From positions 1 to 17,766 of the forward strand of contig NZ_QUIV01000040.1 of the NCBI RefSeq assembly GCF_003480315.1: a stretch of 17,766 nt of DNA, given 5' to 3'. The stretch's first letter is position 1. The number at the start of each line of letters is the position of its first letter. Shown here piece by piece: positions 1 through 8,427 of this stretch. This stretch comes from Clostridium sp. AM33-3 (GTDB lineage: Bacteria > Bacillota > Clostridia > Lachnospirales > Lachnospiraceae). A program made the translations under genes and the position numbers. The notes beneath the pieces are model-generated. The model saw only the letters and a program-made list of their open reading frames with translations, was not told where the DNA came from and made no database searches.

Positions 1-26
1 GGTTTTAAACACTGTTCAATCTTTCA

Positions 27-39
27 TTTTCAAGGTTCA
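27..39 (-). promoter_or_regulatory. boxA-like element in a probable rRNA leader
   Basis: Read on the minus strand this is TGAACCTTGAAAA. It resembles the boxA-type antitermination sequence that precedes 16S rRNA genes and recurs in rRNA spacers of Firmicutes. It lies downstream of the two tandem promoters at 72-100 and 166-194, and the transcript leaves the window at position 1. Nothing of the 16S gene itself is inside the window, so the rRNA assignment is inference from promoter type, leader sequence and the common gyrA-to-rrn gene order near origins. Confidence 0.5.
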
Positions 40-71
40 TGTTGTTGCTGTTCTCAGCGTCAACGTTCAAT

Positions 72-100
72 ATTCTATCACATTGCTTTCGCTTTGTCAA
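72..100 (-). promoter_or_regulatory. Strong promoter, downstream copy of a tandem pair (P2), reading out of the window
   Basis: On the minus strand a -35 of TTGACA (100-95) and a -10 of TAGAAT (77-72) are separated by exactly 17 bases. An A-rich UP-like stretch lies just upstream (about 101-113). The block around the -35 is a 20-base exact copy of the one in the upstream promoter (93-112 versus 187-206). Tandem near-consensus promoters with A-tracts are typical of rRNA operons. Confidence 0.8.
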
Positions 101-122
101 CAACTTTTTTAAATTTCTTTTT

Positions 123-138
123 GAATCTTTTCAGATTC
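123..138 (-). other. Small perfect hairpin between the tandem promoters
   Basis: Arms GAATCT and AGATTC flank a four-base GAAA loop on the minus strand. It lies in the leader made from the upstream promoter and is not followed by a T-run, so it does not look like a terminator. A second short stem (GCTG/CAGC) follows upstream of it at about 144-157. The role is unknown; leader RNA structure for rRNA processing is possible. Confidence 0.4.
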
Positions 139-165
139 GTTTTGCTGTTTTCAGCAGCGTGTTAT

Positions 166-194
166 ATCTTACCAGATGTTCACGCGTTTGTCAA
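166..194 (-). promoter_or_regulatory. Strong promoter, upstream copy of a tandem pair (P1), reading out of the window
   Basis: On the minus strand the -35 is TTGACA (194-189), the -10 is TAAGAT (171-166) and the spacer is 17 bases. An A-tract lies upstream (about 195-206). The -35 block repeats in the promoter at 72-100 about 94 bases further on. The pair most likely drives an rRNA operon beyond the left edge. It sits 66 bases after the tRNA-Ser 3' end. Confidence 0.8.
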
Positions 195-260
195 CAACTT
201 TTTTAATTTCTTTTCAGACCTTTTGTCTTAAAGAGAAAAAAAGAATCATCTGGAATTGAG

Positions 261-348
261 CGGAGAAAGAGGGATTTGAACCCTCGCGCCGGTTGCCCGA
301 CCTACACCCTTAGCAGGGGCGCCTCTTCGGCCTCTTGAGTATTTCTCC
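261..348 (-). tRNA. tRNA-Ser (anticodon GCU)
   Basis: The minus strand folds as an 88-nt class II (long variable arm) tRNA. The seven-base acceptor GGAGAAA (348-342) pairs with TTTCTCC (268-262), with G at 261 as discriminator. The anticodon stem CGCCC/GGGTG closes the loop CTGCTAA, whose anticodon GCT lies at 314-312 and reads serine AGC and AGU codons. A long variable arm follows, then a T-loop of TTCAAAT. CCA is not encoded, since CTC follows, so it must be added after transcription. The gene has its own consensus promoter at 407-435. I see no convincing terminator between it and the tandem promoters, so read-through into the next transcript is possible. Confidence 0.96.
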
Positions 349-406
349 GAATTCATGATTCCATATGATTTTGCGCTGTCCACTTGCATTTTCAGACGCA
401 TAGCCT

Positions 407-435
407 ATTATATAGTATGAGTATTACTTTGTCAA
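407..435 (-). promoter_or_regulatory. Consensus sigma-A promoter of tRNA-Ser
   Basis: On the minus strand this is a perfect TTGACA (435-430), a 17-base spacer and a perfect TATAAT (412-407), with an A/T-rich stretch upstream. Transcription should begin near 400, leaving a leader of about 50 nt before the tRNA at 348. The upstream A/T-rich part overlaps the end of the fumarase beta remnant (stop codon 446-444). Confidence 0.9.
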
Positions 436-443
436 CCACATTT

Positions 444-856
444 TTAAACTTTTTTTTCATATTCCCGAATTGCGGTTTCATAAAGGTTATTCCCTTCTGA
501 ATCGATCACAACGATCACAGGAAAATCCGTGACCTGAAGCTTACGGATTGCCTCTGTACCAAGATCATCGTAGGCAACAACCTCTGATGAGAGGATGCGC
601 TTGGAAAGCAGTGCGCCTGCTCCTCCTACTGCCGCAAAGTACACACAGCCGTTTCTGACTACTGCATCAATGACTGCCTGACTGCGTTTTCCTTTTCCAA
701 TCATGGCACCAAGACCAAGATCGATCAGATTTGGGGCATACTTATCTATGCGGCTGGCAGTAGTCGGACCTGCAGAACCGATTGGTCTTCCTTCCCTTGC
801 CGGAGATGGTTCCATATAATAGATGACATTACGATCCGGTCCATCTCGATTGGAAG
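444..856 (-). pseudogene. Fumarate hydratase (class I) beta-subunit remnant, C-terminal two thirds
   Basis: The reading frame carries the C-terminal half of the class I Fe-S fumarase beta subunit (FumA C-terminal/TtdB family). Typical blocks are IGSAGPTTASR, FAAVGGAGALL and VVAYDDLGTEAIRKL, and the frame ends with a normal stop. An intact beta subunit is about 185 residues; here the first third is gone. Homology seems to start at LPIEMDR (from about 856) in the frame of the upstream alpha fragment. It then shifts frame near 831-838 to continue as NVIYYMEPSPAREG. Loss of one base in a G-run would explain the shift. The only ATG (815) is an internal methionine of the family sequence. In an intact enzyme, alpha and beta together hydrate fumarate to malate. 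This copy should not be functional. Confidence 0.85.
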
Positions 857-1042
857 CTTAATGAACACCACTGCCATGCCGGTGTCCTGGCAGATTGGAA
901 TCATATCATCTCCGGCAATCTGCAGGTTTTCCTGCAGCTGGGTCAATATCTGTTTTCCGAGAGGAGATTCCTCTTCGTCCACCGCTTTCTTCATGCGTGC
1001 TGCCATATCGTCCGAAAGAAAATGATTTGCCTCAATACAAAG
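857..1042 (-). pseudogene. Fumarate hydratase (class I) alpha-subunit remnant, N-terminal fragment
   Basis: About 62 residues match the start of the class I fumarase alpha subunit: LCIEANHFLSDDM, SPLGKQIL, then ICQDTGMAVVFIK, whose cysteine is a [4Fe-4S] ligand in this family. A full alpha subunit is about 280 residues and supplies three cluster cysteines; only one is left. The native first 15 or so residues are also missing. Codons before LCIEAN come from the T-run and stem of the gyrA terminator, so the apparent ATG at 1057 is not a true start. Directly after FIK the sequence becomes beta-subunit-like, so roughly 200 alpha residues and the first third of beta have been deleted. The subunit sizes are family knowledge; the deletion is inference from the joined blocks. 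Confidence 0.85.
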
Positions 1043-1046
1043 CATG

Positions 1047-1094
1047 AAAAAGGACATGACACCAGCTGCAAAAATACAGCCGGCAGCATGTCCT
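1047..1094 (-). terminator. Rho-independent terminator of gyrA (dnaA-gyrA side)
   Basis: On the minus strand AGGACATG (1094-1087) pairs perfectly with CATGTCCT (1058-1051). The stem is extended by a mostly paired inner section (CCGGCTG against CAGCTGG) around a TATTTTTG loop. A short T-run follows. It begins 18 bases after the gyrA stop codon. Confidence 0.85.
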
Positions 1095-1112
1095 CTTCAT
1101 TGTTTTTATGAA

Positions 1113-3644
1113 TTACTGCTTATTTTGTTCTCCGTTTTCTTTCTGATGCTCCTCAGAAAGCTCCAGCTCCTCAATACCATCTCCCTCGGACTTTTCTCCA
1201 TCATCGCGTACCTTTGCAATGCTTGCCACGCGGATATCGGAATCCTGGTCAATGTTCATCAGCTTCACACCGGAGGTATTTCTGCCAATGACAGAGATAT
1301 CTTCTACGGAAATCCGGATCACAACGCCCTCATTGGTGATCATCATAATATCATGGTCGTCGTGTACGAGTTTTGCTCCTACAATATCTCCGGTCTTCTC
1401 GGTGATCTTATAACAGAGCACGCCTTTACCGCCGCGATTCTGGGCGGTGAACTCCTCAATCGGGGTGCGCTTGCCCATGCCATTCTCGGATACGATCAGA
1501 AGCTTCTCACCCTGGGTATCCATCTGCATGCCGACTACTTCATCCCCTTCATTTAACTTCATTCCGATCACGCCCATAGAAACACGTCCTGTCACACGTA
1601 CATCTGTCTCATGGAACCGGATGCACTGCCCCTTCTTCGTGATCAGGAAAATATCCTTGGTATTGTCGGTTGCTTTTACTTCGATCAGCTCATCCTGTTC
1701 CTTCAGGACAATAGCCTGCAGGCCGTTCTTGCGGACGTTCTCATACTCCTTCACCGGAGTTTTCTTCACCATACCACCACGTGTAGCCATGAACAGATAG
1801 TCAGTCTCATGGTATTCCTTCACCGGAATGATCGCCGTGATCTTCTCCTCCGGCTGCAGCTGCAGGAGATTGATGATGGCGGTTCCGCGGGCTGTACGGC
1901 TGCCCTCCGGGATCGCATAAGCCTTCAGGCGGTATACACGGCCCTTGTTAGTAAAGAACATAATGTAATTGTGGGTCTTGGTCAACAGCAGATCCTCAAT
2001 ATAATCCTCATCGATGGTCTGCATGCCCTTGATTCCCTTACCGCCTCGGTTCTGGTTTTTAAAATTGTCCACGCTCATACGTTTGATATAGCCAAGCTTG
2101 GTCATAGCCACAATCGTATTCTCATTCGGGATCAGATCTTCCATGGACATGTCGAACTCATCAAAACCAATGGCGGTCTTACGGTCATCACCATATTTAT
2201 CAGAAATGATCAGAATCTCTTCGCGGATCACACCCAGCAGCTTTTTCTCATCTGCAAGGATCGCTTTTAACTCCTCGATCTTTGCCATTAACTCTTTGTA
2301 TTCATTCTCCAACTTCTCACGTTCCAGACCGGTCAGAGCACGCAGACGCATATCTACGATTGCCTGGGACTGGGCATCGCTTAAGCCAAAGCGCTCCATC
2401 AACTGCTGCTTTGCAATCTGAACGTTCTCTGAACCGCGGATGATGCGGATAACCTCATCAATATGATCTAGCGCAATCAGCAAGCCCTGTAAAATATGAG
2501 CGCGCTCCTCTGCTTTGTTTAAATCATATCTGGTCCGGCGGGTCACTACATCTTCCTGATGCTTTAAGTAGTAATTCAGCATCTCCAGAAGATTTAAGAC
2601 CTTCGGCTCATTATTCACCAGTGCCAGCATGATAACACCAAAGGTGTCCTGAAGCTGGGTGTGCTTTAATAACTGGTTTAAGATGACATTGGCATTCACA
2701 TCACGGCGCAGCTCAATGACAATGCGCATCCCCTGGCGGTCAGACTCGTCACGCAGATCGGTGATTCCGTCCACTCTTTTCTCTTTTACCAGCTCTGCGA
2801 TCTTCTCGATCAGCCTTGCTTTATTTACCAGATACGGAAGCTCAGTTACCACAATGCGGCTCTTGCCATTTGGCAGGGTCTCAATGTCAGATACCGCACG
2901 TACACGGATCTTGCCGCGGCCGGTGCGGTATGCTTCCTCAATACCGGCTTTGCCAAGAATGGTAGCACCGGTCGGGAAATCCGGTCCTTTTACGATTTCC
3001 AGAATCTCTTCCAGAGTAGTATCGCGGTCTTCCTCAATGCGGTTATCAATCAGCTTGACTACAGCACCAATAACCTCCCGCAGATTGTGCGGCGGAATAT
3101 TGGTGGCCATGCCGACTGCAATACCGGTGGTACCGTTTACCAGAAGATTCGGGTATCTGGACGGAAGAACAACCGGTTCTTTCTCAGTCTCATCAAAGTT
3201 CGGTACAAAGTCTACGGTATCTTTTCCGATATCCGCCAGCATCTCCATGGATATCTTGCTTAAGCGTGCCTCAGTATATCGCATGGCTGCAGCACCGTCA
3301 CCGTCCACGGAACCAAAGTTTCCATGACCATCTACCAGCGGGTAACGGGTAGACCACTCCTGCGCCATATTTACAAGAGCTCCATAGATAGAGCTGTCAC
3401 CATGCGGATGATATTTACCCATGGTATCGCCGACGATACGTGCGCATTTTCTGTGAGGCTTATCCGGTCCGTTGTTCAGCTCGATCATGGAGTAAAGCAC
3501 TCGGCGCTGTACCGGCTTTAAACCATCCCGCACATCCGGCAGGGCCCGGGCAGCGATAACGCTCATGGCATAATCGATATAAGACTTCTCCATGGTGGAT
3601 TTTAAGTCTATATCATGAACTTTATCAAAAATATTTGGTTCCAT
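1113..3644 (-). CDS. gyrA: DNA gyrase subunit A
   Basis: This is the DNA breakage-rejoining subunit of the A2B2 gyrase, which introduces negative supercoils and relieves torsion ahead of forks. Its 843 residues are a normal length. The N-terminal winged-helix core holds the catalytic tyrosine at residue 123 (AAMRYTEA). The quinolone-resistance region is [13 protein letters not shown], with Ser84 at the E. coli Ser83 position and Gly88 at the Asp87 position. The C-terminal beta-pinwheel has the GyrA box as QNRGGKG near residues 531-537 and a second copy near 733. The C-terminus is acidic. The ATG is chosen because AAGGAG lies 8 bases upstream and the protein begins in the usual way. It is 87 bases after gyrB, with no promoter or terminator seen between, so the two are probably co-transcribed. 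Confidence 0.98.
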   Translation of the reverse strand: MEPNIFDKVHDIDLKSTMEKSYIDYAMSVIAARALPDVRDGLKPVQRRVLYSMIELNNGPDKPHRKCARIVGDTMGKYHPHGDSSIYGALVNMAQEWSTRYPLVDGHGNFGSVDGDGAAAMRYTEARLSKISMEMLADIGKDTVDFVPNFDETEKEPVVLPSRYPNLLVNGTTGIAVGMATNIPPHNLREVIGAVVKLIDNRIEEDRDTTLEEILEIVKGPDFPTGATILGKAGIEEAYRTGRGKIRVRAVSDIETLPNGKSRIVVTELPYLVNKARLIEKIAELVKEKRVDGITDLRDESDRQGMRIVIELRRDVNANVILNQLLKHTQLQDTFGVIMLALVNNEPKVLNLLEMLNYYLKHQEDVVTRRTRYDLNKAEERAHILQGLLIALDHIDEVIRIIRGSENVQIAKQQLMERFGLSDAQSQAIVDMRLRALTGLEREKLENEYKELMAKIEELKAILADEKKLLGVIREEILIISDKYGDDRKTAIGFDEFDMSMEDLIPNENTIVAMTKLGYIKRMSVDNFKNQNRGGKGIKGMQTIDEDYIEDLLLTKTHNYIMFFTNKGRVYRLKAYAIPEGSRTARGTAIINLLQLQPEEKITAIIPVKEYHETDYLFMATRGGMVKKTPVKEYENVRKNGLQAIVLKEQDELIEVKATDNTKDIFLITKKGQCIRFHETDVRVTGRVSMGVIGMKLNEGDEVVGMQMDTQGEKLLIVSENGMGKRTPIEEFTAQNRGGKGVLCYKITEKTGDIVGAKLVHDDHDIMMITNEGVVIRISVEDISVIGRNTSGVKLMNIDQDSDIRVASIAKVRDDGEKSEGDGIEELELSEEHQKENGEQNKQ

Positions 3645-3731
3645 ATTGTTCTCCTTGTTGTCTCATTCCATCAGAAACCGCATGCTAAGCAGCTTCCCTG
3701 CAGCATTCCTGTAATGTTCCGATCAGACAGA

Positions 3732-5660
<1,929 letters not shown>

Positions 5661-5675
5661 TCAAAAAATATATCG

Positions 5676-6761
5676 TCAGTTTTCGCCGGTCACCGTTCCG
5701 TTTACAACGTGAAACAGCTTATCCATCTGAAAACGGTTGTTTACAAAATCTTCCAGCCCCGTACAGGTGATCATGGTCTGGATATGGTCAATGGCGGACA
5801 GAAGATGGTTCTGCCGCTCCCCGTCCAGCTCCGAAAGCACATCATCCAGAAGCAGGATCGGATAATCGCGCACCAGTTTTTTAACCAGTTCAATCTCTGC
5901 AAGCTTTAAGGAAAGAGCTGCGGTACGCTGCTGTCCCTGGGAACCAAATCTTCGGATGTCAATATCCCCGATATAAAATCCGATGTCATCCCGGTGTGGG
6001 CCAATAAGGGTGGTTTTCTGTTTCACATCCTGGCTGCGGCTTCTCGCAAGCCCTGCCTCCAGTTCCTCTGCCCCGGAATTGGGATCATACACAATCTTTA
6101 AAGTTTCTTTTCCACCGGACAGTTTCCGGTGGATCTCACAGATCATCTCATTGAGCTGTCCGATAAATTCTTCCCGGAACCGGATTACCTCTTTTCCGTA
6201 CTGTACCAGCTGCATATCCCACACATCCAGTGTTTCCTCGTATTCCGGATGGAAGAACAGCTCTTTGAGAAGCTTGTTGCGCTGCAGCAGGACCCGGTTG
6301 TAGGACACCAGGGAATGAACATACAGCTTGTTTAACTGGCAAAGTTCCAGATCAATGAATTTACGTCGCTCTGCCGGACCGTTTTTAATGAGATTTAAGT
6401 CCTCCGGCGAAAAGAATACCACATTTACAATACCAAACAGCTCACTGGCCCTGCGGATCGGAATTCCGTTAATGGCCACGCCCTTGGCTTTATTTTTCTT
6501 CAAATGCATGTCAATGCGGTACGGAACATCGCGCTTGCGCACAGTCAGCTTGATGTGGGATTCATCGTTCTGGAAACGGATCATCTCCCTGTCTTTGCTG
6601 CCGCGATGAGACTTGGTCGTGCAGCAGACATAGACAGCCTCCAGAATGTTCGTCTTTCCCTGGGCATTATTCCCGTAAAGAATATTGGTCCCCGGGGAAA
6701 ATTCCATATGTAGTTTGTCGTAATTCCGGTAATTCTGAAGCTCAATGGACTCTATGATCAT
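5676..6761 (-). CDS. recF: DNA replication and repair protein RecF
   Basis: This SMC-like ATPase works with RecO and RecR to load RecA on gapped DNA and to help restart blocked forks. Its 361 residues are typical. The Walker A motif is GNNAQGKTN (residues 30-38). The ABC-type signature region is FGSQGQQRTAALSLKLAE. Walker B with the D-loop is LLLDDVLSELD (303-313). The start ATG (6761-6759) overlaps the yaaA stop TGA in an ATGA arrangement, so the two are translationally coupled. The downstream gap to gyrB is only 30 bases, which puts recF inside a dnaN-yaaA-recF-gyrB-gyrA transcription unit. Confidence 0.97.
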   Translation of the reverse strand: MIIESIELQNYRNYDKLHMEFSPGTNILYGNNAQGKTNILEAVYVCCTTKSHRGSKDREMIRFQNDESHIKLTVRKRDVPYRIDMHLKKNKAKGVAINGIPIRRASELFGIVNVVFFSPEDLNLIKNGPAERRKFIDLELCQLNKLYVHSLVSYNRVLLQRNKLLKELFFHPEYEETLDVWDMQLVQYGKEVIRFREEFIGQLNEMICEIHRKLSGGKETLKIVYDPNSGAEELEAGLARSRSQDVKQKTTLIGPHRDDIGFYIGDIDIRRFGSQGQQRTAALSLKLAEIELVKKLVRDYPILLLDDVLSELDGERQNHLLSAIDHIQTMITCTGLEDFVNNRFQMDKLFHVVNGTVTGEN

Positions 6762-6967
6762 AATGTAATCCGGATAGTCTCTCCCTGGAAGGTTACTTCA
6801 TCACCATCACGAAGTTTTTTGCCCCGCTGATACTCTACATTGCCGTTTACCTTAACCAGCCCGTCCTCAATCGCATACTTGGCATCTACGCCGGATTCAC
6901 ATAAACCGGCTGCCTTTAATGCCTGACCCAGTTTAATATACTCGTCTCTTAATTTAATGGTTTCCAT
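6758..6967 (-). CDS. yaaA: S4-domain RNA-binding protein YaaA
   Basis: A 69-residue protein made almost entirely of one S4 RNA-binding fold. The pattern LGQALKAAGLCESGVDAKYAI, then VKVNGNVEYQRGKKLRDGD is the classic S4 alpha-L arrangement. Orthologues sit between dnaN and recF in most Firmicutes. A role in 50S ribosome assembly has been proposed for the B. subtilis protein; nothing in this sequence proves that. AAAGGA lies upstream of the ATG. It begins 23 bases after dnaN and its stop overlaps the recF start by 4 bases. Confidence 0.93.
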   Translation of the reverse strand: METIKLRDEYIKLGQALKAAGLCESGVDAKYAIEDGLVKVNGNVEYQRGKKLRDGDEVTFQGETIRITL

Positions 6968-6990
6968 AATTTTCCTTTCTAAACGCCGTA

Positions 6991-8106
6991 TTATGCCTCG
7001 TTGATAAAGTTTACAGGCAGAATCAGATAGATATAGCTTCCCTCTTCATCCTTGATAAAGCACGGGGACTTCGGATTCATCATGTAAAGCTCCACATCCT
7101 CATCGTCGATGACACGCAGCGCATCCAGTAAAAATTTCGGGTTGAAAGCAATCATGATGTCCTTGCCGGATTTGTGAGCCGGCACATTGGCATTCATGGA
7201 ACCAAACGCAGACTTCACCCTCATGTTCACATTGCTGTCTTCCACATTCATGATGATCGGCTTGCGGTCACTGTCGCGGATCAGGATCATGGCACGGTCA
7301 ATATTGTCCATGAAGTCACGCTTGTTTAACTTTACGCGGGTCTCATAATCACTGGAAAGCATATGGTCGATTTTAAAATACTCACCATCGATCAGGCGGG
7401 AAACCACAACCGTATCATCGAATTCAAATAGAATGTGATTTTTGCTGAAATAAATAAGGACTTCTTTCTCGTTGTCTCCAGTCAGGATCTTACTGATCTC
7501 GGAGAGGGTTTTGCCCGGTACTATAACCTTATGGTTATCGTAGTGTTCCTTGAGCTGGATGTTGCGGATGGAGATCCGGTGTCCGTCCAGGGAAACCACC
7601 TTGAGAAAATCATCTTTTACTTCCAGAAGTTCGCCCGCCATCATCTTATTGCTGTCATTCGGGGATATGGAAAAAATAGTCTGACGAATTGCTTCTTTCA
7701 AGGTAAACTGTGTCAGACTGATGTGCTGGTCCCGTTCGATGTAAGGAAGATAAGAAAATTCCTCACCATCGCGGCCCTGGATATTGAATACTGCATTTTC
7801 GCATTCGATCACAGTATTGAAACGATTGTCAGACGTAATGGTGACCGGAGTATCTCCATCTGGCAATTTTCTAATAATTTCATAAAAAAGCTTTGCTTCC
7901 AGCGCAATTTTGCCTCGTTCCAGGATAGAACCTTCTACTTTTGTCTCAATTCCCAGTTCCATATCATTTCCGGTCAGCTTGATCTCGCCTGCATCGGCAT
8001 CAATGAGAATACATTCGAGGATTGACATGGTCGTTCTGGAAGGAATCGCTTTGGATACAATATTAATTCCATTTAAGAGAGCATCTTTCTTGAATTCGAG
8101 CTTCAT
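6991..8106 (-). CDS. dnaN: DNA polymerase III beta subunit (sliding clamp)
   Basis: This protein forms a dimeric ring around DNA that tethers the replicative polymerase and serves as a docking hub for repair and regulatory proteins. Its 371 residues fit the family, which has three repeated clamp domains. Typical blocks are SRTTMSILECILIDA near the N-terminus, FSISPNDSNKMMAG in the middle, and the C-terminal YLILPVN that lines the peptide-binding pocket. AAAGGAAG precedes the ATG. The sequence TTATCAACA, a one-mismatch DnaA box, overlaps the start codon (8106-8114). I found no convincing sigma-A promoter in the dnaA-dnaN gap, so dnaN may be transcribed largely from the dnaA promoter. Confidence 0.98.
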   Translation of the reverse strand: MKLEFKKDALLNGINIVSKAIPSRTTMSILECILIDADAGEIKLTGNDMELGIETKVEGSILERGKIALEAKLFYEIIRKLPDGDTPVTITSDNRFNTVIECENAVFNIQGRDGEEFSYLPYIERDQHISLTQFTLKEAIRQTIFSISPNDSNKMMAGELLEVKDDFLKVVSLDGHRISIRNIQLKEHYDNHKVIVPGKTLSEISKILTGDNEKEVLIYFSKNHILFEFDDTVVVSRLIDGEYFKIDHMLSSDYETRVKLNKRDFMDNIDRAMILIRDSDRKPIIMNVEDSNVNMRVKSAFGSMNANVPAHKSGKDIMIAFNPKFLLDALRVIDDEDVELYMMNPKSPCFIKDEEGSYIYLILPVNFINEA

Positions 8107-8114
8107 GTTGATAA
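8106..8114 (-). promoter_or_regulatory. DnaA-box variant over the dnaN start codon
   Basis: The minus strand reads TTATCAACA, one mismatch from TTATCCACA. It covers the spacing between the ribosome binding site and the dnaN ATG, on the dnaN side of the A/T tract. The same variant occurs in the upstream cluster at 10000-10008. Chance occurrence cannot be excluded. Confidence 0.4.
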
Positions 8115-8138
8115 CTTCCTTTCTGTCGGTTCAGAGTC

Positions 8139-8164
8139 TTTTTAAATATATATAAAATAAAATT
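8139..8164. other. Candidate DNA unwinding element (26-bp pure A/T tract)
   Basis: Twenty-six consecutive A/T bases, including TATATATA, lie next to the triplet run at 8168-8182 and upstream of dnaN. It is the longest uninterrupted A/T stretch I noticed near the DnaA boxes. Its position, between DnaA-trio-like repeats and dnaN, matches the unwinding site of B. subtilis oriC. Confidence 0.75.
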
Positions 8165-8167
8165 CCG

Positions 8168-8195
8168 TCGTAATCGTAGTAGGGGATGTGGATTT
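8168..8195 (-). promoter_or_regulatory. DnaA box with adjacent DnaA-trio-like repeats
   Basis: On the minus strand, the degenerate box AAATCCACA (8195-8187) is followed by a C-rich spacer TCCC, then triplets CTA CTA CGA TTA CGA (8182-8168), then the A/T tract. On the complementary strand the triplets read as 3'-GAT-type repeats, the DnaA-trio element that guides DnaA filaments onto single-stranded DNA in B. subtilis. Box orientation and order match that system. The box itself has two mismatches from consensus. Confidence 0.7.
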
Positions 8196-8427
8196 GTGTA
8201 AAAGTCCGTCCAGTCCATAAAATATAAGGATTTCGTGGCGTGAATAAGGATGTTGAAAACCCCATGAAATCTTCTGGATGAACATGAGGTTATCCACATG
8301 TGAAAAATGGAGGTAAATTGTCCTGAAAATCATCCACAGTCTGCCCACAGAAAATCCACTGCTTTTCCACAGAAAAATGTGAATAAGTGAGGAGGCAGGC
8401 GAATCCATGTTTTATGTCAACCAAATG

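Larger units (their letters stand above)
8107..8427. other. oriC, dnaA-dnaN half: DnaA boxes plus unwinding region
   Basis: This 321-base gap has no gene. It holds a perfect DnaA box TTATCCACA (8290-8298, plus strand) and TTATTCACA (8386-8378, minus strand). One-mismatch boxes are TCATCCACA (8330-8338, plus), TTTTCCACA (8363-8371, plus) and TTATTCACG (8247-8239, minus). A degenerate box AAATCCACA (8195-8187, minus) is followed by the trio and A/T elements. This is the arrangement expected for the unwinding side of a Firmicutes origin. Short open frames here on the minus strand have no recognisable product. Confidence 0.88.

Noticed and set aside
1044..2421. Long plus-strand open frames opposite gyrA (up to 219 codons), and similar ones opposite gyrB and dnaN
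   Set aside because: They are antisense shadows of strongly conserved genes, with no family resemblance and no proper ribosome sites.
3645..3731. Possible processing hairpin or internal promoter in the gyrB-gyrA gap
   Set aside because: Only 4-base stems around GCAG/CTGC and no T-run or -35/-10 pair; not distinguishable from chance.
5701..5716. parS-like sequence at the end of recF (right half ACGTGAAACA perfect)
   Set aside because: Only 12 of 16 bases match the ParB-site consensus, all four mismatches are in the left half, and the bases encode the normal RecF C-terminal sequence. A half-site like this is probably chance.
6018..6033. Second parS-like half-site TGTTTCAC inside recF
   Set aside because: Only the first eight bases match; the other half is unrelated and within conserved coding sequence.
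8063..8408. Two minus-strand open frames of 78 and 88 codons in the dnaA-dnaN gap
   Set aside because: They overlap the DnaA boxes and unwinding element, have no good ribosome sites and encode no recognisable protein; they are chance frames in the origin.
8392..8420. TTGACA on the minus strand after dnaA as a dnaN promoter
   Set aside because: The -35 at 8420-8415 is perfect, but 17 bases further on the sequence is TGCCTC, with no usable -10.
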